From NCBI GenBank assembly GCA_026874595.1, contig CM049308.1, positions 48,553,327 through 48,617,326 of the forward strand: DNA of 64,000 nt, read 5' to 3'. The stretch is from Sipunculus nudus. Lineage: Eukaryota; Annelida; Sipuncula; Golfingiida; Sipunculidae. The translations under genes were made by a program, and so were the position numbers. The notes under the pieces were generated by a model. It had not been told where the DNA came from, made no database searches, and worked only from the letters and a program-made list of their open reading frames with translations. Positions within the stretch are counted from its first letter, which is position 1. Every line of letters begins with the position of its first letter. Positions 60,001 through 64,000 of this stretch are shown here, in pieces.

Positions 60001-60380
60001 GTTACAAAAGTGCTCTGCTGTCAGAAGGTCAGCTTGACATGATGAAGGACAAAGCCCCATCCACAGCCCTCTACAGCTCAGCATGAATGAAAACCACTGC
60101 AGCTAATAACCCAGTTTTGGTTTGCTTTGACATTATTTTGAGTAAGGTAGCAGTAGTATATCTCAGACTTTTCTGCAATTATGGACCCTACACATTAAGC
60201 ATAAAGGATGAAGCTGCAATCATGGTAAGTTTTGACACCTATGTCAGAGAGGGGTTCTGAATGAGCATCTGCAAGTCCTGGGACTCTCCCAGCCACCTGC
60301 AGTATTATTATGAATATATTTGCATGTCCATAATCCAATGTTTTAATTCAGGGACTCCCTCCTCGTAAACTTGGACTTAC
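57094..60380. other. Intron, mostly unassigned
   Basis: AT-rich intron without clear family A ends. It has a GA/G run (AGAGAGAGA then G14, 58391-58404) and a few ordinary short open frames. No gene or RNA gene recognised. Confidence 0.45.
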
Positions 60381-60443
60381 AGCATGACGAGTGAGGAAAT
60401 ACGGACACCAGCCCCTGTCCCTGCCATACTCCTTCAGCTTGTC
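60381..60443 (-). CDS. ERCC2: XPD exon, residues ~178-198, fourth Fe-S cysteine
   Basis: A 63-bp exon in phase 0-0, encoding DKLKEYGRDRGWCPYFLTRH plus A. The WCPYF motif carries the last of the four cysteines that hold the 4Fe-4S cluster (human Cys190). The acceptor is GGTTTTCAG and the donor is GTAAGT. It joins in frame to the preceding DL and to the following ISHAN, matching human ...CPYFLARYSILHAN. The flanking introns of 1.5 and 3.3 kb hold mostly unassigned AT-rich sequence. Confidence 0.95.
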
Positions 60444-61980
60444 CTGAAAACCAATTAAGAGTAAAGAATTAACAACAAACTGACCATATGATATGGAAAC
60501 ATTTAATAACATATTATTATATTTACATAGAGACAGTTGTTGCATGGTAGTTCTTGTACTTACCAGTATTTGTTTAGCTAAATATCCCACTAAAGTCTTC
60601 TAAACTGAACAACCAATATTAGATAGAGGTTCCCATTGAACATTACAGTTACACATTCCAGCTGAACTGTTTTTCAATATGGCCAAAACAATATCACATT
60701 TGGCTCTAAATCAGCCACTGTAACCCTCCCTCGGAACCTAGCAAATTTTCGCAGCAAATCATATCTTAAGCATGTCACAACAACCAGTTGTGAAATTTCA
60801 ACTACTTATTAAGTTATTATTTAATATTTAAATATCAAAACTTAAAATTATTTCAATATGGAGGGTTCTTGCTTTGAACAAGCACAAGATCCAACACATG
60901 AGTTATCTGCAGCCTCATTCCATCAATCCAAACACATTCTCTTCACATATTTATTTCTTTATAAATGTACGTTATAATAATCAACAGACTTGATTAGAAT
61001 ATAACATATGCTGTTTCAACTGGAATAATTTTGATGTGCTGATTCATCTGTGATTCATTTAATGAATATGATGGTCTCAGAAATCCATGAAATGACACAG
61101 CCTGGAACCAAAATTTTATATTTATGTTTTACGTTTTCCATTCCCAATGCTGTGTCATTGGTAAATGAATAAAGAAAGACCTAAAAATAGACAGCGTGCA
61201 TAATATGACTCCACAAGGGTTAAAAAAACATTGCTGATACATTTCCAATTATCCTGTCATGCGAGATATCATCATCCGGGAAACCCTGAATATCATACAG
61301 GTATTTGTGTGGACCATTTATTACAAACTATTTAGAAAATATCTAAATGAGCTAATGTGGACATAGAACCTCCTAGTAAAAGTCATGACTCATATTTAAA
61401 TAGGCTTCATCGTATGAACCATTTATGTACATGTGCACAATAATGAGAAATGTTTCCTTTTGTTTTCCGTTTAACCAATCAAGTTGTACAGTAGCAGAGA
61501 TACGGGAGGATACAGTGCACAAATGGAGAAATGGTAGGAGCTATCTTTGGCCATTCTGATATTCAGACCAGTCCACTGACCTCTTATGAGATATGTTCTG
61601 TTTGATTCTCACCTATATTTGGACCAATTCAAAGTCAAGGTCACATTTGTAGTACAGGTCATGATCCCATTTTATACTGGCTTAATCCTCTAAATTAGAT
61701 GTTCTATAAAATATTTGCAGGCATGACTAGTTGATGGCTTACTCCCTTAACCTAAACTGTGAGCAGAAATCTCCCAATTACCTCAGGTCAACTGCCAATA
61801 TTTAGTCCTGAGCCTGCCCAGGTATACTATCTTCCTGCTGTCTGTACATGATGGATCAGTCCATCATGATTGGAGGTGAACCCAAATATACTTGTTTGCA
61901 CAGGCAGCCAGCTATTACACATACCAGGAAACTGATCTAAAGTTACAAACCAAATGCTAGAAAAACCAGATTTAACATAC
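60444..61980. other. Intron, nothing recognised
   Basis: A 1.5-kb intron between two XPD exons. No repeat terminus, coding or RNA signal recognised. Confidence 0.45.
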
Positions 61981-62034
61981 CAAGTCATAGACCCCCGGGG
62001 GCAGCGTGGTCTCTCTTCCATGGGCTTCAAATCC
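61981..62034 (-). CDS. ERCC2: XPD exon, residues ~160-177
   Basis: A 54-bp exon in phase 0-0, encoding GFEAHGRETTLPPGVYDL. It matches the XPD segment between the third and fourth Fe-S cysteines (human ...AHGREVPLPAGIYNL). The acceptor is TTTTGTGTTTCAG and the donor is GTATGT. This is the first exon of the gene inside the window; the preceding exons, with Walker A and three Fe-S cysteines, must lie to the right of 64000. A longer minus-strand open frame covers this exon, but its flanks are intron read-through. Confidence 0.92.
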
Positions 62035-63228
62035 CTGAAACACAAAATAAGTTCAGGTAGATCTGGATGTATATTAATGTTAACTATACCTGTGTTATTA
62101 TATGAGTGACTGGTGGAAATTATATCAATGTATTAGAAACCTCTGTAAATAATATCAATCCCTGGTTGCAGTATTAAACTACTTTACCTCTCCATTTAAA
62201 GAAACAGAAAATGTATGTACTCAATAAATCCTCAATGGTGAAAAACTACCACTATGCCCAACAAGTGACCTAAAGTCTAAATAGGTGTTAAACAAAAGGC
62301 AATGAATCTTAAATTTGAAGTTTCTATCATCAGTAATAATACTTACAGTGTATAACTCTCCATCTATATGGATTGAATGCTGGTCTGACCATGTAGATGT
62401 ACATCTTCACTATAGGTATCTACATGTCAAGCTTGGGGATTTATCCCCAGTTATTACAATTTGGGCAGGATTGATTGGTTAATAATGGTTCAATCAGTAA
62501 AGATTAACTATCTAAGATATCATTTTATCAAATTTCTTAATTACTTAAAAAAGTTATAGCATCACAAAATGTTAAAGACACAGTAAAATTTTGCTGATTT
62601 GACATTCAACACAAATTCCAAGGTCACAAGTTTTCACAATCCTCCGAAAACTTGGGTTGAAACATTGTCTATAAAAAAAATTCATCAATACTTCAAAAGT
62701 TATCAGGTATAAACAAACTTTACATTTTGGCTGATTCATCAAGGTCAAGGTCACCAGTTTCTTACCTTTTGAAATAAATGCATTGTGGAAACAACTTGTT
62801 CTTCAAATTTGAGGGAAAAATCTTTAGTAATTCAAATGTTATAAGGGCTATAACAATCCTAGAATTCTACAGATCAGACCTTGAAGATAGGGATCAAGGT
62901 CCCCAGTTTTTCAACTCATCCCAGAACATGGCAGAAACAACTGGTGTGTTAAATGTGAAAAAAATAAGCAGTACTTCTAAAGTAATAAGGTTCATTATAA
63001 TCTAATGTTCTGCAGATCTGACCTCAGCATGACTGAAAGTCAGCTGAGCTAAATATTTATAAAACTTTCAAACTCAAGCCAAGCATAATAAATACCTAAT
63101 AAACATGAACACACCCATAAGATACACCTGCCATGTTAATCAGGAGTAGATATGAGCAATAGATTTTGAGATATCACATTTCTGCTGTATTTGAAATGAT
63201 TAATTTAAGATGTAAAGATGTGTTAAAA
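62035..63228 (+). mobile_element. Intron; family A-type 3' end at about 63053
   Basis: 62035-62570 is plain intron. 62571-63055 carries blocks TCAAGGTCAAGGTCACCAG and GACCTTGAAGATAGGGATCA and closes with GAAAGTCAGCTGAGCTAAAT, a worn family A 3' terminus in the usual plus orientation. 63056-63228 is plain. No upstream XPD exon was found here. Confidence 0.5.
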
Positions 63229-64000
63229 ACAAGGGACCCATGGGTCTCGGCGCTCAGCTGAAGTTTGAAATTTTTGCAAATGCAAAATATTCTATTGTGA
63301 TGTTTTTCATTTATATAAGCATATGAGAAGCTAAGAGGAAAGGGGCCTTCCTACTTGGTTATATTAAAGTTCTAAATATATGATTGCAAAATGTATACTC
63401 TGACAAGACTGTCATAAAGAAAAACAGTAAAAGTTTTGAGATACTGTGATGCATATGAAAAATTTACAGATTGACAGGCAAGTGGACAGAATGGACTAAT
63501 ACCTTTATTTCACTTTCAAGGAATAATGCATTTATAAGCCTATTTTTTTGCAGATCCAAATTTTTCATTAATAGTTTTTATCTGATTCTTTTTTATTTTC
63601 ATTTACAAGTTTTATAAATTTGAAATAAAAAAATCTGAAAATATAAGTTAAAATATCAGAATACTAAGTTGTAATCATTATATATCAAGAGTGAGCTCAT
63701 ATTGGGTCATATTATGCATACACATATATTTTATTATTTTTAAATCACAAATGTTAAAACTGAATTTAAAAGAAAAAAACATGTCATCTTCAAGATTATC
63801 CCTTGAAAAACTATTTAAAAGTTTTGCACATTGGAGTTTTCAATACATGCTTAATTTCATTCACCGAAATATAATAAAAGATTCAGTAAATTTGATAAAA
63901 TAATAACATCTTTTCAAATAAAGTATATACACTGTTGGTTGAATGAGGGACGAACAATAACTTTGTCCTAATTACTATCTCAGCTATAATTTATTACTGG
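63229..64000 (+). mobile_element. Family A4 element, 5' part, runs off the window
   Basis: CAAGGGACCCATGGGTCTCG / GCGCTCAGCTGA, then TTTGAAATTTTTGCAAATGC and GAAGCTAAGAGGAAAGGGG. It is collinear with 52802-53276, then with the sequence after the A3 insertion (CTATCTCAGCTATAATTTAT at the window end against 55945). This copy lacks the A3 insertion and so serves as the empty site. Confidence 0.68.

Overview
The window is eukaryotic and contains one recognisable gene: a partial ERCC2/XPD gene (the XPD DNA helicase of TFIIH and nucleotide-excision repair) on the minus strand. Fourteen exons can be read by protein similarity and exact splice phase, between 62034 and 5495. Joined, they give 451 codons plus one base, collinear without indels with human XPD residues about 160 to 610 (my numbering, anchored on DEAH 234-237, Cys259, Leu461, Ser541-Tyr542 and Arg601). 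The N-terminal exons lie beyond 64000 and the C-terminal exons beyond position 1. No other protein gene, tRNA or rRNA was found. AT-rich introns, dense non-autonomous repeats and metazoan XPD exons suggest a lophotrochozoan, probably a bivalve mollusc. That taxon call is inference.

Layout, following the gene from high to low coordinates: exons at 62.0, 60.4, 57.0, 52.1, 50.9, 48.5, 47.2, 45.6, 42.2, 37.7, 37.2 and 36.3 kb; then a 24.6-kb intron; then exons at 11.7 and 5.5 kb. The introns are mostly repeats. The dominant superfamily (here 'family A') starts near a GACCCATGGGTC palindrome followed by GCTCAGCTGA, and ends with a hairpin-forming TCAGCTGAGCTAAAAA. Its interior is modular: A1, poly-G type; A2, 'GGTGGCGCCACC' type; A3, about 2.6 kb; plus A4 and A5. 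Every terminus seen is on the plus strand, antisense to ERCC2. Other repeats are family B (ends ATGCCCCCGCC / GGCGGGGGCAT, 180-bp internal repeats), family E (ends near TATCCGCCAAAA), a clean Harbinger-like MITE, Helitron-like ends, a candidate solo LTR, and a 280-bp tandem repeat. Several are nested two or three deep.

The most unusual signal is tandem repetition at the splice junctions of this one gene. Downstream of three exons (11672-11764, 48480-48648 and, less certainly, 37653-37716) the intron begins with a minisatellite whose unit is the end of that exon plus its own 5' splice site. A 4.9-kb, 33/66-bp satellite with a 1651-bp higher-order duplication runs up to the 3' splice site of the 11.7-kb exon. 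Two of these introns are almost entirely array. In all three donor cases, use of a decoy donor would bring an in-frame stop.
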